A stretch of 64,000 nucleotides of DNA from CATQHS01 sp963422655 (GCA_963422655.1 OY730440.1:1674001-1738000), one strand, 5' to 3'; shown: positions 35,448 to 44,492, counted from the first letter of the stretch. Program-made: numbers and translations. The notes: generated from the letters alone by a model not told the origin.

Positions 35448-36629
35448 ATGAAAATCGAGAGCGTTCGAGCCGTACTCACCGGTTACCGCAAGATCGACCC
35501 CGACATGGAGCGCAGCTTTGCCCTGGTGAGAATCGAGGCCGATGACGGCACGGTGGGCTGGGGCGAAGCATCTACCAACTGGGGTCATTCGTATCCGACG
35601 GTGTTCCGGGCTACCGTCGACGATGTCTGTTCCCGGCATCTGATCGGGCGAGATCCGCGGGCGATCCGGGAGCGGGTGGCCGACCTCGAGGTCGCCCTCG
35701 ACGGTTATCTCGGGTGGGAGGGCCTGACCAGCCAAACCATCGGTGCTATCGAGATCGCCTTGTGGGACATGCTCGGGAAAGTCCTGGACGCACCCGTTCA
35801 TCAGCTCTTGGGCGGGAGCGCCTACCCGATCCCATTGTACGGGACCGGCACCACCATGTTCGACCAGACCGCGTCGTGGCATGCCCACTACTTCGATCAG
35901 TGCCTGGCTCTGGGTTTCAAAGGGGTGAAGGTGCGCCTGGGCCGGGATCTGGACGACGACGTCGAGGTGGTCGAGGTGGTGCGCGACCACATCGGCCCCG
36001 ACAAGTTGATGGGCGTCGATTCGTACTGGTTTCATGATCCCGACACGGCTGTGGAGTTGGCCCGCCGAATCGCTCCGTACCGGATCCACTTCTTCGAGGA
36101 ACCGGTCCCCCAGTACCAGATCGAAGGCCTGGAACGGCTTCAGCGGAGTTCGCCGATCCGGGTGGCGGTGGGGGAACGGGTCTACTCACCCCGCATGTAC
36201 GCCGAACTGGCTCGGCGTGACGGGGCCCGGGTGTTCGAGCCGGACGCCACTCTCACCGGCGGGATCCTGGCGTGCCTGGAGGTTGCCGACATTGCTGCTC
36301 GTTCTTCCGTCGAGGTCATCCCCCATGTCGGGGGTCCCACCGTTGTCGGCTTGGCTGCCAACCTGCACTGGGCCACTGCGGCGCGGGTGCAACTGTGCGA
36401 ATACGACATCGACCCCCACCAACCCATGATCACCGATATCGGCGACAACCCCGGATTGGCTCTGACCGACCTGGGGGGCGGTTTCATCACGGCGCCGACC
36501 GGGCCGGGTCTGGGGGTGGACATCGACGAGGCGAAGCTGGCCCGGCACCCCTACCGCCAGGGTGACACCTACGTGGAGTTGTTCCCTGACCACGAATCGG
36601 GACGGACCGCGGCCGGTTCATCCCCTTGA
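35448..36629 (+). CDS. Mandelate racemase/muconate lactonizing enzyme family protein
   Basis: A 393-residue enolase-superfamily enzyme. The second-shell base motif is KVR (Lys161-x-Arg163) rather than KxK. Metal ligands are Asp191, Glu218 and Glu243, and His293 in IPHVGG is the likely second base. This suggests an acid-sugar dehydratase or racemase of the mandelate racemase subgroup. GAGAGG lies seven bases before the ATG. It may supply intermediates to the aldo/keto reductase region, but no operon partner is on its strand. Confidence 0.92.
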   Translation: MKIESVRAVLTGYRKIDPDMERSFALVRIEADDGTVGWGEASTNWGHSYPTVFRATVDDVCSRHLIGRDPRAIRERVADLEVALDGYLGWEGLTSQTIGAIEIALWDMLGKVLDAPVHQLLGGSAYPIPLYGTGTTMFDQTASWHAHYFDQCLALGFKGVKVRLGRDLDDDVEVVEVVRDHIGPDKLMGVDSYWFHDPDTAVELARRIAPYRIHFFEEPVPQYQIEGLERLQRSSPIRVAVGERVYSPRMYAELARRDGARVFEPDATLTGGILACLEVADIAARSSVEVIPHVGGPTVVGLAANLHWATAARVQLCEYDIDPHQPMITDIGDNPGLALTDLGGGFITAPTGPGLGVDIDEAKLARHPYRQGDTYVELFPDHESGRTAAGSSP

Positions 36630-36666
36630 CCTTACCGGCTGGTCACCGGCAGGTTCACAACTCGGC

Positions 36667-37875
36667 TCAGCCGGACATCACGTCGGGGGTGGGGTTGTCC
36701 ACCCCCAGCAGATCGGCCAGTCCGGCCGTGACCATGTTGCCCACGGCTGGGTTCACTCCTTCTCCGAGCAGGCCGGACCGGGCCATGCGGTCCCCGAGCC
36801 GGATGAAGATGGCGCAGAACCGCATGGCCGCGAACACCTCCCAGTAGTGGGGGTCTCGCCCTGATCGCCCCGAGACCAGCTCGTAGTGGGTGACCATCTC
36901 AGACCGGGTCGGGTAGCCGGCGGGCCGGGCCACGCCCGGATTGTCGAACACCATCCGGTCGAACATCAGCCACCACCCCAAGTCGGCTTCGGTGGGACCG
37001 AGCGCGCACGCTTCCCAGTCACAAACGGCGGCCGGACGGTAGTCCTGCCAGATGATGTTGCCGATACGGGCATCCCCCCACGAGAGCCCTATCCGGTCGT
37101 CGCCGGGATCGTGAGCGACCAACCAGTCCAGAGCGCGGGCCAGCACCGGGTGGGGCCGGCCCGCCAGCTCAGCCGCGGCATAGCGCCGGTAGAGATCGAG
37201 CTGGACCGCTTGGGAGGGAACGCCGCTCCCGCTGGCGTCGAGCCAGCCCAGATCAGCTCTTCGCCAATCGATCGCATGGACGCCGGCCATGGCCTCCAGA
37301 CCTGACAGCACCATCTCACGGCGCTGCTGCGGAGTGGCTTCTTCGACGACGAACCCACTCTCGCTGTAGCGAGGATGGTCGGCCGGGATCCGGCCCTCGA
37401 CGAAACCCATGACGAAGAAGGGCTGGCCCAGAACGGACGGGTCCGGTTCGTAGCCCACCAGCGGAGGCACCGGCACCACGCCCGCCGCGGCCACCGCCTC
37501 CATGACCCGGTGCTGCAAACCGACCGACACCGAGCACTGAGGGGTCTGGGTCGGGAACATGCCGCCGTCGGATGGTTCGACCCGGCCCACGTAGCGCTCG
37601 CGGTTCGGTTCGCCCGCCTCTGTCCAAGCAGCATCGAAGAAAACTGTCTCGTTGGAGAACCCGGTGCCGGCCGGAAAGTCGATGCCGGTCACGGTGACAT
37701 CGGCACGCTCGGGAAATCGTCTGGAGATCCAGTCCCGGAGGGCGGAGCCGTAGCGGCTCCGGTCGGTGTGGAACTTGGGCATGCTCTCCACTCGGCCCCG
37801 GCCGTCGACGGGCTCGCTGTCCGCCGGCTCAAGGCCGTCGTCAGGCTGGTTCACAACGCCGGTTGGGCTGGACAT
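36667..37875 (-). CDS. Phosphotransferase family protein (APH/ACAD10-like)
   Basis: About 402 residues of the APH (choline/aminoglycoside kinase) fold. WGDARIGNIIW holds the catalytic Asp and the Mg-binding Asn, and CDWEACALGPTEADLGWW is the following DxE/D element, a pattern of ACAD10/11-like phosphotransferases acting on 4-hydroxyacyl-CoA or similar. The N-terminal 60 residues include a disordered Asp/Glu-rich linker. The frame has no stop codon separating it from the BsaP-like domain upstream; ATG 37875, ATG 37884 and ATG 37782 are possible independent starts, none with a good ribosome site. A single 459-residue fusion from 38046 is an alternative. Confidence 0.85.
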   Translation of the reverse strand: MSSPTGVVNQPDDGLEPADSEPVDGRGRVESMPKFHTDRSRYGSALRDWISRRFPERADVTVTGIDFPAGTGFSNETVFFDAAWTEAGEPNRERYVGRVEPSDGGMFPTQTPQCSVSVGLQHRVMEAVAAAGVVPVPPLVGYEPDPSVLGQPFFVMGFVEGRIPADHPRYSESGFVVEEATPQQRREMVLSGLEAMAGVHAIDWRRADLGWLDASGSGVPSQAVQLDLYRRYAAAELAGRPHPVLARALDWLVAHDPGDDRIGLSWGDARIGNIIWQDYRPAAVCDWEACALGPTEADLGWWLMFDRMVFDNPGVARPAGYPTRSEMVTHYELVSGRSGRDPHYWEVFAAMRFCAIFIRLGDRMARSGLLGEGVNPAVGNMVTAGLADLLGVDNPTPDVMSG

Positions 37876-38046
37876 GGTTCGCATTGTGCCATGCTGGCGG
37901 CACCGGGCCGCCCACCCTGCGGGGATGACAGTGACTGCCATCCAGGCCCCGCACCGTCGGCAGTACCGGGGCGGGTCCAACGTCGGCAGGCAGCCGGGGC
38001 AGTCGGAGCGGCCGCAACCGGGACAGTAGAGACCGCAAGCAGTCAC
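37876..38046 (-). CDS. bsaP: BsaP-like biotin synthase auxiliary domain
   Basis: The frame opens at a GTG overlapping the bioB stop (GTGA). Its first 53 residues have four Cys in CPGCGRSDCPGC, a CRRCG pair, and the ending GWAARCRQHG, matching the small BsaP protein encoded next to bioB in Actinomycetota. BsaP is reported to support biotin synthase, probably at its auxiliary cluster. Normal BsaP proteins end shortly after the HG; here translation would continue into the phosphotransferase. The end coordinate marks the domain boundary, not a stop codon. Confidence 0.7.
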
Positions 38047-39041
38047 ACCACGGCCGAAAGGCTCCCGATGGGCATACGCAGATCGGACAGCATGTCGAGA
38101 TCCTCTTGCGGTGTCCGGCCCAAGGTGGTCAGGTAGTTGCCGATGATCAGCGCATTTATGCCAGCCGTCATACCCATGGCTTGGAGGTTCCGCAACGTGA
38201 TCTCCCGACCACCCGCGTAGCGCAGGATCACTGGCGGCAAGGCCAGCCGGAACAAAGCGATCCAGCGGACGGCCTCCAATGCCCCCACCGGCCGCCGGAC
38301 CTGCAGCGGAGTCCCGGGCCGAGGATTCAGAAAGTTGAGGGGAACCTCGTCGGGTTCCACAGCCCGGACCTGGCCGATGAGCTCGAGCCGCTGCTCTAAG
38401 GTTTCGCCCATACCCAGCAGCACCCCGCAGCACAGTTCCATACCGGCCTCTCGAACGTAGCCGCAGGTATCGAACCGTTCATCGAAGCTGTGGGTGGTCA
38501 CCACGCTGGGAAAGAACGACCGGCTCGTCTCCAGGTTGTGGTTGTAGCGATGCACACCGCCAGCGGCCAGCTCCAACGCCTGGTCACGGGTCAAGATGCC
38601 GGCGCTGACCGCCACGTTGACACCGACTTCAGCCCGGATCCGAGGGACGAGTTCGAGGATGCGGTCCATGGTCCGGGCGTCGGGGCCGCGGATGGCCAGC
38701 ACGATGCAGAACTCGGTCGCGCCCAGGGCTGCCGTGGACGCAGCTTCGGCCAATATCTCGTCGGCGTCCAAGAACGGGGTGGCCTTGACCGGGGTGTCGA
38801 ACGCGGCCGACTGGCTGCAGAAATGGCAGTCCTCAGGGCAGCCGCCGGTTTTGGCCGAGAGGATCCCCTCCACCTCTACCGTCGGGCCCGCCCACGCCAG
38901 CCGCACCTCGTGGGCCAAGGCGGCCAAGGCCGGAACCGAAGTGTCATCCAAGTCGGCCAGATCGGACAGCTCCGTCCGGGTGAGTCGGCGGCGCTCGTCG
39001 AGGAGAGCGGCGGAGGCCGCCCGGATGGCCGGTTCGGGCAC
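38043..39041 (-). CDS. bioB: Biotin synthase BioB
   Basis: A 332-residue radical-SAM enzyme inserting sulfur into dethiobiotin. The SAM cluster motif is CPEDCHFC (CxxxCxxC). GGVHRYNHNLETS, DTCGYVREAGMELCCG (auxiliary-cluster cysteines) and NALIIGNYLTT follow in family order. GTG 39041, preceded by TAGGA, gives the family length; the longer frame adds a glycine-rich leader. No bioA/D/F genes are in the window. It is directly coupled to the BsaP-like frame. Confidence 0.93.
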   Translation of the reverse strand: MPEPAIRAASAALLDERRRLTRTELSDLADLDDTSVPALAALAHEVRLAWAGPTVEVEGILSAKTGGCPEDCHFCSQSAAFDTPVKATPFLDADEILAEAASTAALGATEFCIVLAIRGPDARTMDRILELVPRIRAEVGVNVAVSAGILTRDQALELAAGGVHRYNHNLETSRSFFPSVVTTHSFDERFDTCGYVREAGMELCCGVLLGMGETLEQRLELIGQVRAVEPDEVPLNFLNPRPGTPLQVRRPVGALEAVRWIALFRLALPPVILRYAGGREITLRNLQAMGMTAGINALIIGNYLTTLGRTPQEDLDMLSDLRMPIGSLSAVV

Positions 39042-39161
39042 GGAGTAAATCCTACGGGGTCGGCCGGGACGACTAGCTCCGAGCACCCATTCGGGCCGGT
39101 CCTCGGAGTGGACGCCGACCCGGTCGCCACCCCCTCCCCCCGGGGTGACCGCACCCACAGC

Positions 39162-39371
39162 TCATCTCGCCATCAGAGAGGCCACTGCCCAGACCGCGGC
39201 AAGGGTTCCGACCACGATGAATACCAGGCTGCGAGCTCTCGGAGCTCTCTGCCGAGCCGAGCTGTCGCGGCTGTCGGCTGGGGGTCGTATCAAGGCGGCC
39301 AGGTTACCGGTGGCCATGGCTGCACCCAGAGCCAACACCATCCAAGCCAGGAACTCGGCCCCCCCGAACAC
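39162..39371 (-). CDS. Small two-helix membrane protein
   Basis: A 69-residue product with two hydrophobic segments (FLAWMVLALGAAMATGNLAAL and SLVFIVVGTLAAVWAVASL) separated by a charged loop of about 22 residues. The GTG start has GGAG at eight bases. It follows dnaB closely on the same strand. No family is recognised; small membrane proteins of this pattern are common near the origin in Actinomycetota. Confidence 0.6.
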   Translation of the reverse strand: MFGGAEFLAWMVLALGAAMATGNLAALIRPPADSRDSSARQRAPRARSLVFIVVGTLAAVWAVASLMAR

Positions 39372-39387
39372 GATCGCGGCTCCGGTT

Positions 39388-40797
39388 TCAGTCCGGGTCT
39401 CGTCGGGCGAGATTGCGGAAGCTGGTGTATCTGGGCACGAAACCCAGGGTGACGGTGGCGGTGGGACCGTTGCGGTGTTTAGCCACGCTGATCTCGGCGA
39501 GGCCGGCCACATCGGGGTTGTGGGGGTTGTAGATCTCGTCACGGTAGATGAACATGACCACATCGGCGTCCTGTTCGATGGCGCCCGACTCTCTCAGATC
39601 GGCCAGCATAGGCCGTTTATCGGCTCGGGTTTCGAGGCCCCTCGAAAGCTGGGAGAGCGCAACCACCGGACAGTTGAGCTCGCGGGCCAGGATCTTGAGC
39701 CCTCGGGAGATCTCCGACACCTCGACTTGGCGGTTCTCAGCCCGGTCGCGCCCTGTCATCAGTTGCAGATAGTCCACCACCACCATCGAAAGGTTGCCGG
39801 TCTGGCTACGCAGGCGCCGGGCCCGGGCCCGGATCTGGGTAACGGTGACAGCGGGGTTGTCGTCGATCCAGATGGGTGCCGAAGCCAACCGGCCCAGGCC
39901 CGCGTTGATCCGGCGCCACTGGCTCTCGTCCAACCGGCCATCACGCATGTTGGCCGTATCGACCTGAGCCTCCGCCGACAACAGCCGCTGAGTGAGCTCC
40001 ATGTGACCCATCTCCAAGGAGAACAGCAGTACCGGAAGCTGGTGACGGATGGCGGCGTTGGCCACCATTCCCAACGCGAAGGCGGTCTTGCCCATCGACG
40101 GGCGGGCCCCCACCACGTACAGCGACGACGGCTGCAGCCCCGACAGCACCGTGTCCAGATCGACATACCCGGTCGGAGTGCCGGTGGGCCCACCCCCGGA
40201 TCCGTACAGTTCCTCGAGCCGGTCCAGAGTCTGATCCAACAAGTCGCCGACCACCACCGCCTGCGCGGTGCCGCGATCAGACGCGACCCGATACAGATGA
40301 GCTTCGGCCCAGTCCAGCGCCTTGCTCACGTCGGCTGGTCGGCTGTAGGCCAGATCGGTGATCTCGCCTGCCGCCGTGATCAAACTGCGCAACATGTAAT
40401 TCTCATGGACGATCCGGGCATAGACGGAGGCGTTGGACGTCGCCGGTGTATTCATCACCAACGACAGCAACCCATCGAGACCGCCCACCGCCTCCAACCC
40501 GTCCGAACGGGCCAACGCCTCGGCCACTGTCACTGCATCCACCGGGTCACCGGCACTGAACAACCCGCGGATCCCATTGAAAATCTCTCGATGGGCCGGC
40601 CGGTAGAACTCCTCGGCCGCAGTCACCTCGATGGCATCACCGATCGCATCACGCGACAGCAACATCGCCCCCAGCAGCGATTCTTCCGCCTCCAGATTAT
40701 GAGGCGGCACCCGCAACCGGTCACGCTCGGCTGGGTTGTTTCCTACAGCCCCGATCATCTCAGCCATTACCGGCCTGTCCTTCTGTCGAGTCGTCAT
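39388..40797 (-). CDS. dnaB: Replicative DNA helicase DnaB
   Basis: A 469-residue hexameric helicase. The N-terminal collar begins RVPPHNLEAEESLLGAML. The RecA-like domain has Walker A GARPSMGKTAFAL, Walker B MVVVDYLQLM and the arginine-finger region near VALSQLSRGLE. Length and motif spacing show no intein. Several ATG starts exist (40797, 40767, 40755); the first is chosen by family length. It lies between rplI and bioB, a common location in this phylum. Confidence 0.95.
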   Translation of the reverse strand: MTTRQKDRPVMAEMIGAVGNNPAERDRLRVPPHNLEAEESLLGAMLLSRDAIGDAIEVTAAEEFYRPAHREIFNGIRGLFSAGDPVDAVTVAEALARSDGLEAVGGLDGLLSLVMNTPATSNASVYARIVHENYMLRSLITAAGEITDLAYSRPADVSKALDWAEAHLYRVASDRGTAQAVVVGDLLDQTLDRLEELYGSGGGPTGTPTGYVDLDTVLSGLQPSSLYVVGARPSMGKTAFALGMVANAAIRHQLPVLLFSLEMGHMELTQRLLSAEAQVDTANMRDGRLDESQWRRINAGLGRLASAPIWIDDNPAVTVTQIRARARRLRSQTGNLSMVVVDYLQLMTGRDRAENRQVEVSEISRGLKILARELNCPVVALSQLSRGLETRADKRPMLADLRESGAIEQDADVVMFIYRDEIYNPHNPDVAGLAEISVAKHRNGPTATVTLGFVPRYTSFRNLARRDPD

Positions 40798-40968
40798 CGA
40801 TCCTGGTATGCGGCCCTGTGGGACGCCCACGCCAGGCCGGTCACAGGATGGCTGCGCCGGTGATGATCATCCTGCACCCTCGGCTCTGTGGGATACCAGG
40901 GGACAAGGTTGGGGATTCGAAGTGCAATTCTCCCCTTTCGAGCGGATCAACATGTGGACACACCATCC

Positions 40969-40985
40969 GGAGCCCGAAAGGCTCC
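40969..40985. terminator. GC-rich hairpin between rplI and dnaB
   Basis: GGAGCC and GGCTCC pair around CGAAA. It is 70 bases after the rplI stop. No T-run follows on the minus strand, so termination is uncertain; an RNA structure in the dnaB leader is equally possible. Confidence 0.35.
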
Positions 40986-41021
40986 CTGATCTGGCCGCTG
41001 AGGCTGATCTGGCCGCTGGGG
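40986..41021. repeat. 18-bp tandem duplication between rplI and dnaB
   Basis: Two units of CTGATCTGGCCGCTGRGG differ at one base and directly follow the hairpin. They are noncoding. Confidence 0.85.
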
Positions 41022-41054
41022 AAACGCCGGCTCGGCTCGGAGCCGACCGAACGC

Positions 41055-41501
41055 TCAGCTCGGTACCACCTCGACAGTCAATTCGAGCTCGACCTCCGGG
41101 TGAGGGCGGCACGTCACCATATGGGTGCCCACGTCCCTGATCGGCGCCGCGAGGTCGAAAACGCGCCGATCGATCACCGCTCCGGACTGGGACTCGAGAG
41201 CGGCAACGATGTCGGCTGCTCCGACCGATCCGTAGAGATGACCGGTGGGGGTGGCCTTGGCGCCTATGGTGACCACCATTGACGCCAGTGTCGCCGCCAG
41301 CTCGACGGCATCGTCTCGGTCGATAGCTTCCCGGTGAATGGACGCCTTACGCATGGCGGCAGCTTGGCTCTCGGCACCGGGGGAAAACCTGAGAGCCAGC
41401 CCCCTGGGAACGAGGTAATTCCGGGCGTAGCCATCGGCCACGTCACAGACGTCACCCTTTCGGCCCAAGTCGGCCACGTCGGCCCGCAAGACGACCTTCA
41501 C
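41055..41501 (-). CDS. rplI: 50S ribosomal protein L9
   Basis: A 148-residue L9 with the N-terminal MKVVLRADVADLGRKGD and DGYARNYLVPRGLA rRNA-binding domain, a long connecting helix and the C-terminal GAKATPTGHLYGSV domain. The ATG overlaps the rpsR stop (ATGA). It is the last gene of the rpsF-ssb-rpsR-rplI operon. Confidence 0.97.
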   Translation of the reverse strand: MKVVLRADVADLGRKGDVCDVADGYARNYLVPRGLALRFSPGAESQAAAMRKASIHREAIDRDDAVELAATLASMVVTIGAKATPTGHLYGSVGAADIVAALESQSGAVIDRRVFDLAAPIRDVGTHMVTCRPHPEVELELTVEVVPS

Positions 41502-41980
41502 GAGGGGCGCACCGCCGCGACGGCGCTCTTAGAGGCTGTGACGTCTTCGATCTCCGAAGCGCCCTGACCGGTGGCATCCCGGCTGGGAGGGGGGGAGTCT
41601 GCGGCCTCAGTGGCATCGGGGGCACGATCCTCCGTCTCGCCCACCGGCGGCGGCGCCGTTGGACGAGGCATCGGGGTCTCGGCCCAACTCTTGGCCGACC
41701 GATCCCGGTTCTGGCGCTGGGTCGTGACTCGGTTCGAGTAGGGAACCAGCGCCATCTCTCGAGCCACTTTGATGGCGTCAGCCACCAGATTCTGCTGCCG
41801 AGTGTCGTTGCCCGTCACTCTCCGAGACCGAATCTTGGCTCGTTCGGACATGAACCGCCGCAGCAGGTTCGCATCCTTCCAATCCACGTACTCGATCTTC
41901 TCGGAGCTGAGAAAGCTGATCTTCTTCTTGGTCCGGCGGATGTTGTCCTTGGTCTTCATCCGCTTCTTCATCTTCACCAT
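41498..41980 (-). CDS. rpsR: 30S ribosomal protein S18 with long C-terminal extension
   Basis: A 160-residue protein. Residues about 18-86 (KKISFLSSEKIEYVDWKD, then TGNDTRQQNLVADAIKVARE) form a standard S18 without the zinc cysteines. S18 normally ends near residue 80-88, but this frame runs another 70 residues rich in Pro, Glu, Asp, Ala and Ser. GAGAGGGG lies five bases before the ATG. The extension is in frame to the overlap with rplI, so it is unlikely to be an error. It is flanked by ssb and rplI as expected. Confidence 0.95.
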   Translation of the reverse strand: MVKMKKRMKTKDNIRRTKKKISFLSSEKIEYVDWKDANLLRRFMSERAKIRSRRVTGNDTRQQNLVADAIKVAREMALVPYSNRVTTQRQNRDRSAKSWAETPMPRPTAPPPVGETEDRAPDATEAADSPPPSRDATGQGASEIEDVTASKSAVAAVRPS

Positions 41981-42018
41981 GGATACCCCTCTCGCTCAGG
42001 TGCCTCGATCAGACATGG

Positions 42019-42459
42019 TCAGAAGGGCTCCTCATCGGGATTGAACGCAGGCGCCGGCCGCGACGCCGGGGGCTCACCGCGGCTGGGCCTGGGGCCGGCC
42101 CCGCCGCCCTTGTACTCGTTCTTGGTCAGTTGCACGGTGGCCCACTTCAGGCTCGGGGCCACGTCGTCAGCCAGGATCTCCACTTTCGAACGCCGCTCCC
42201 CCTCTGCGTTCTCCCAACTCCGCTGCTGAAGCGTGCCGTAGACAACGACTCGAGCCCCCTTGTAGAGCGACTCGGAGACGTTCTCGGCCAACTGGCGGAA
42301 ACAGGTGATGTCGAAGAAGGACACTTCGTCTTCTTGATCCTGGCGCCGCCGATTCCAGGCCAGGCCGAAGTTGGCCAAGGCCATGCCGGACTGGGTGTAC
42401 CGAAGTTCGGGGTCACGAGTCATGTTGCCGATGACGGTTATGGTGTTGTCGAATCCCAT
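42019..42459 (-). CDS. ssb: Single-stranded DNA-binding protein
   Basis: A 146-residue SSB. The OB-fold spans about residues 1-110 (DNTITVIGNMTRDPELRYT, FFDITCFRQLAENV). A short Pro/Gly/Arg linker leads to the acidic tip DEEPF, which recruits repair and replication partners. The start shares a base with the rpsF stop region. It lies in the usual rpsF-ssb-rpsR order. Confidence 0.96.
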   Translation of the reverse strand: MGFDNTITVIGNMTRDPELRYTQSGMALANFGLAWNRRRQDQEDEVSFFDITCFRQLAENVSESLYKGARVVVYGTLQQRSWENAEGERRSKVEILADDVAPSLKWATVQLTKNEYKGGGAGPRPSRGEPPASRPAPAFNPDEEPF

Positions 42460-42821
42460 CAGGGACCTCCTACTCCGGCTGAACCGGAGAACGCGGCCTC
42501 ACCGAGCAGGCCGCGACGAACAGCCTCGCGCTCGGGGAGCCGGAACAATTTGTGGCGGACGATCTCGTCCGCGAGTCGGAGCTGCCGTTCGGTAAGGGGC
42601 AAACCGGCCGTTTCGGTCACGATCTCCCAAACCACATAGGTGCCCTCGGTCTTGTGATCTATCTCGTAGGCGAATCGACGCCTACCCCAGTTGTCGGTAG
42701 ATGCGATCAAGCCGCCCTCATCGGCAACGAGGCCGGCCACTCGGGTGATCACCGCTTCGACCGCTTCGACTGCGTCGACGTCGGAGTCGATGATGACCAT
42801 CAATTCGTAGGCTCGCTTCAC
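42459..42821 (-). CDS. rpsF: 30S ribosomal protein S6
   Basis: A 120-residue S6 (KRAYELMVIIDSD, then WGRRRFAYEIDHKTEGTYVVW). It binds S18 on the platform of the 30S subunit. The GTG at 42821 has GGAGGT nine bases upstream and is preferred to GTG 42827, which would be too close to that site. It opens the operon; the upstream 200 bases contain small GC-rich hairpins that could hold an S6:S18 leader, not demonstrated. Confidence 0.95.
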   Translation of the reverse strand: MKRAYELMVIIDSDVDAVEAVEAVITRVAGLVADEGGLIASTDNWGRRRFAYEIDHKTEGTYVVWEIVTETAGLPLTERQLRLADEIVRHKLFRLPEREAVRRGLLGEAAFSGSAGVGGP

Positions 42822-42999
42822 GAGCACGTCACCTCCCTGTGGATCCGGCCGGGACCGGAGCCCCTGACGGGGCAGGGATCACATCTGGATCGGGTTCAAC
42901 TCTGGATTGTCGGTAGGTTAACGGTGATGGCGGCACTCCCCTACCATGCCATCGGAGTGTGACAGCAGGCCCCGACGCCTATACGGGTGAGTAGGGGTA

Positions 43000-43022
43000 C
43001 CCGGGCCAACCCTGAGCCCGGG
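43000..43022. terminator. Hairpin downstream of panB
   Basis: CCCGGGC and GCCCGGG pair perfectly around nine bases just past the panB stop. Only C/T-mixed sequence follows on the minus strand, so it would be an actinobacterial-type terminator without a U-tract. Confidence 0.45.
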
Positions 43023-43028
43023 CATCCG

Positions 43029-43877
43029 TCACTGGGAAAGCCGGACATTCAGAGCTTCGGCTTCCGCCGGGCTCAGGTGGTAGGACTCGGCATCGGTGGG
43101 GAAGGCGCCGGAACGAACATCGGCGGCGAACGCTTCGACAGCTTTCACCGACTCGGCCCCCAGTTCGGCGTAGCGGCGCACGAATTTCGGGGCCAGCTTG
43201 TCGTGAAGCCCGAGAAGATCGTGGTAGACGAGTACCTGACCGTCGCACCGAGGACCGGCCCCGATGCCGATGGTCGGGATGTCGACCGCAGCGGTGACCC
43301 GCTCGGCCACAGGCACCGGTACTCCTTCCACGACCAAGGCGAAACAGCCCGCGTGCTCGAGGGCTTTGGCCGCCTGCACCAGACCGCGAGCCGCTTCGTC
43401 ACGCCGGCCTTGAACTTTGAACCCACCCATGGCATGGAAGGACTGGGGTGTAAGGCCTATATGGCCCATGACCGGGATCTCAGCACCGATGATCCGCTCG
43501 ATCATCGGCAGCCGCTTGCGCCCTCCCTCGAGCTTGACCGACTGCGCCCCGGCTCGGATGAGTTTTGCCGCGTTCTCGACCGTTTCGCATTCGGAAACGT
43601 GATAGCTCATCCACGGCATGTCGCCCACGACGGGCGCGGTGGGGTGGGCCCGAGCCACGGCCGCGATGTGGTGGGCCATGTCTTCGACCGTCACCTGCAG
43701 GGTGTCGTCGTAACCGAGCACGACCATGGCCAAGGTGTCGCCTACGAGAATGATGTCAGCCCCGGCCTCGGACACGATACGAGCCCCGGGCGCGTCGTAG
43801 GCGGTCACCATCACCAAAGGACTGGCACCGTCGCGAACCTTGTGGTTACGGATGGCGGGCACGGTGAGCTTGCTCAT
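43029..43877 (-). CDS. panB: 3-methyl-2-oxobutanoate hydroxymethyltransferase
   Basis: A 282-residue TIM-barrel enzyme making ketopantoate for CoA synthesis. Mg ligands lie in VGDTLAM and VVGDMPWMSY, VKLEGG carries a substrate lysine, and LVVEGVP holds the catalytic glutamate. AAGGAG lies before the ATG. It is complete, unlike the PanB-like fragment at 33 kb. Confidence 0.96.
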   Translation of the reverse strand: MSKLTVPAIRNHKVRDGASPLVMVTAYDAPGARIVSEAGADIILVGDTLAMVVLGYDDTLQVTVEDMAHHIAAVARAHPTAPVVGDMPWMSYHVSECETVENAAKLIRAGAQSVKLEGGRKRLPMIERIIGAEIPVMGHIGLTPQSFHAMGGFKVQGRRDEAARGLVQAAKALEHAGCFALVVEGVPVPVAERVTAAVDIPTIGIGAGPRCDGQVLVYHDLLGLHDKLAPKFVRRYAELGAESVKAVEAFAADVRSGAFPTDAESYHLSPAEAEALNVRLSQ

Positions 43878-44006
43878 CTTGCACTCCTTGCCGTCCAGCG
43901 CTCTGGGGCTGCCGGCGGTGGGCTCACGATAGCCGACCCAGCGCCGGCCCTGTCAATGGGCTCGATGGCCTGACGGCGGGTGTGGTCGGGTGGTCGAGCC
44001 TCGGGC

Positions 44007-44402
44007 TCAGCCTCCCAGCTCCCGTCGGCGGATCAGGTGGTTCCAGCCGCAACCGGTGCAAACTTCCACCTCGTAGCCGGTGGAGGGGGTCGCCCGCTTC
44101 TCCAAGCGTTGCATCTCGGCCAGAGTGGTCACGCACCGACCGTGCTTGGGAAGTCGGGATCCGAATACGTAGGTGACCTCCACCAGATCGACTTCGGAGC
44201 ACACGGGACAAAGACGCGGTGTCGTCCGGCCGCAGAACTCGGCGTTGCGGCGCAGTTCCTGCTGTGCATCGCACACCTCATGGTCACCCAGACGCCCTGA
44301 ACGCCATTCTTTCAAGGTCGCGGCCCGGGCCATGCGGTAATCGACCGCAGCCAAAGGGGAGGTACCGTCGCCGTAGGTGAGATCTCCGATCCCGGGCTTC
44401 AT
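44007..44402 (-). CDS. DUF5318 family zinc-ribbon-like protein
   Basis: A 131-residue actinobacterial protein. CPVCSE and CTGCGW form a potential zinc site; RMARAATLKEWRSGRLG and ELRRNAEFCG precede it as in DUF5318 members, which occur near ribosomal and cell-wall genes. The internal ATG at 44402 gives family length. Function is unknown. It stands alone between panB and pcnA. Confidence 0.8.
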   Translation of the reverse strand: MKPGIGDLTYGDGTSPLAAVDYRMARAATLKEWRSGRLGDHEVCDAQQELRRNAEFCGRTTPRLCPVCSEVDLVEVTYVFGSRLPKHGRCVTTLAEMQRLEKRATPSTGYEVEVCTGCGWNHLIRRRELGG

Positions 44403-44492
44403 GGTCGACGAGAGTAACAGCATGGTCCAGCCGACCCCCGGTAGCAACTATCGGGGGTCGCTCTCCCAGGGCACGACACCATCAGCGCTCCC

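Noticed and set aside
39388..40797. Possible intein in DnaB
   Set aside because: Motif spacing and total length are those of an uninterrupted helicase.
42860..42935. tRNA-like GGTTCAACTC stretch between rpsF and panB
   Set aside because: No acceptor, D-arm or anticodon stem could be drawn around it.
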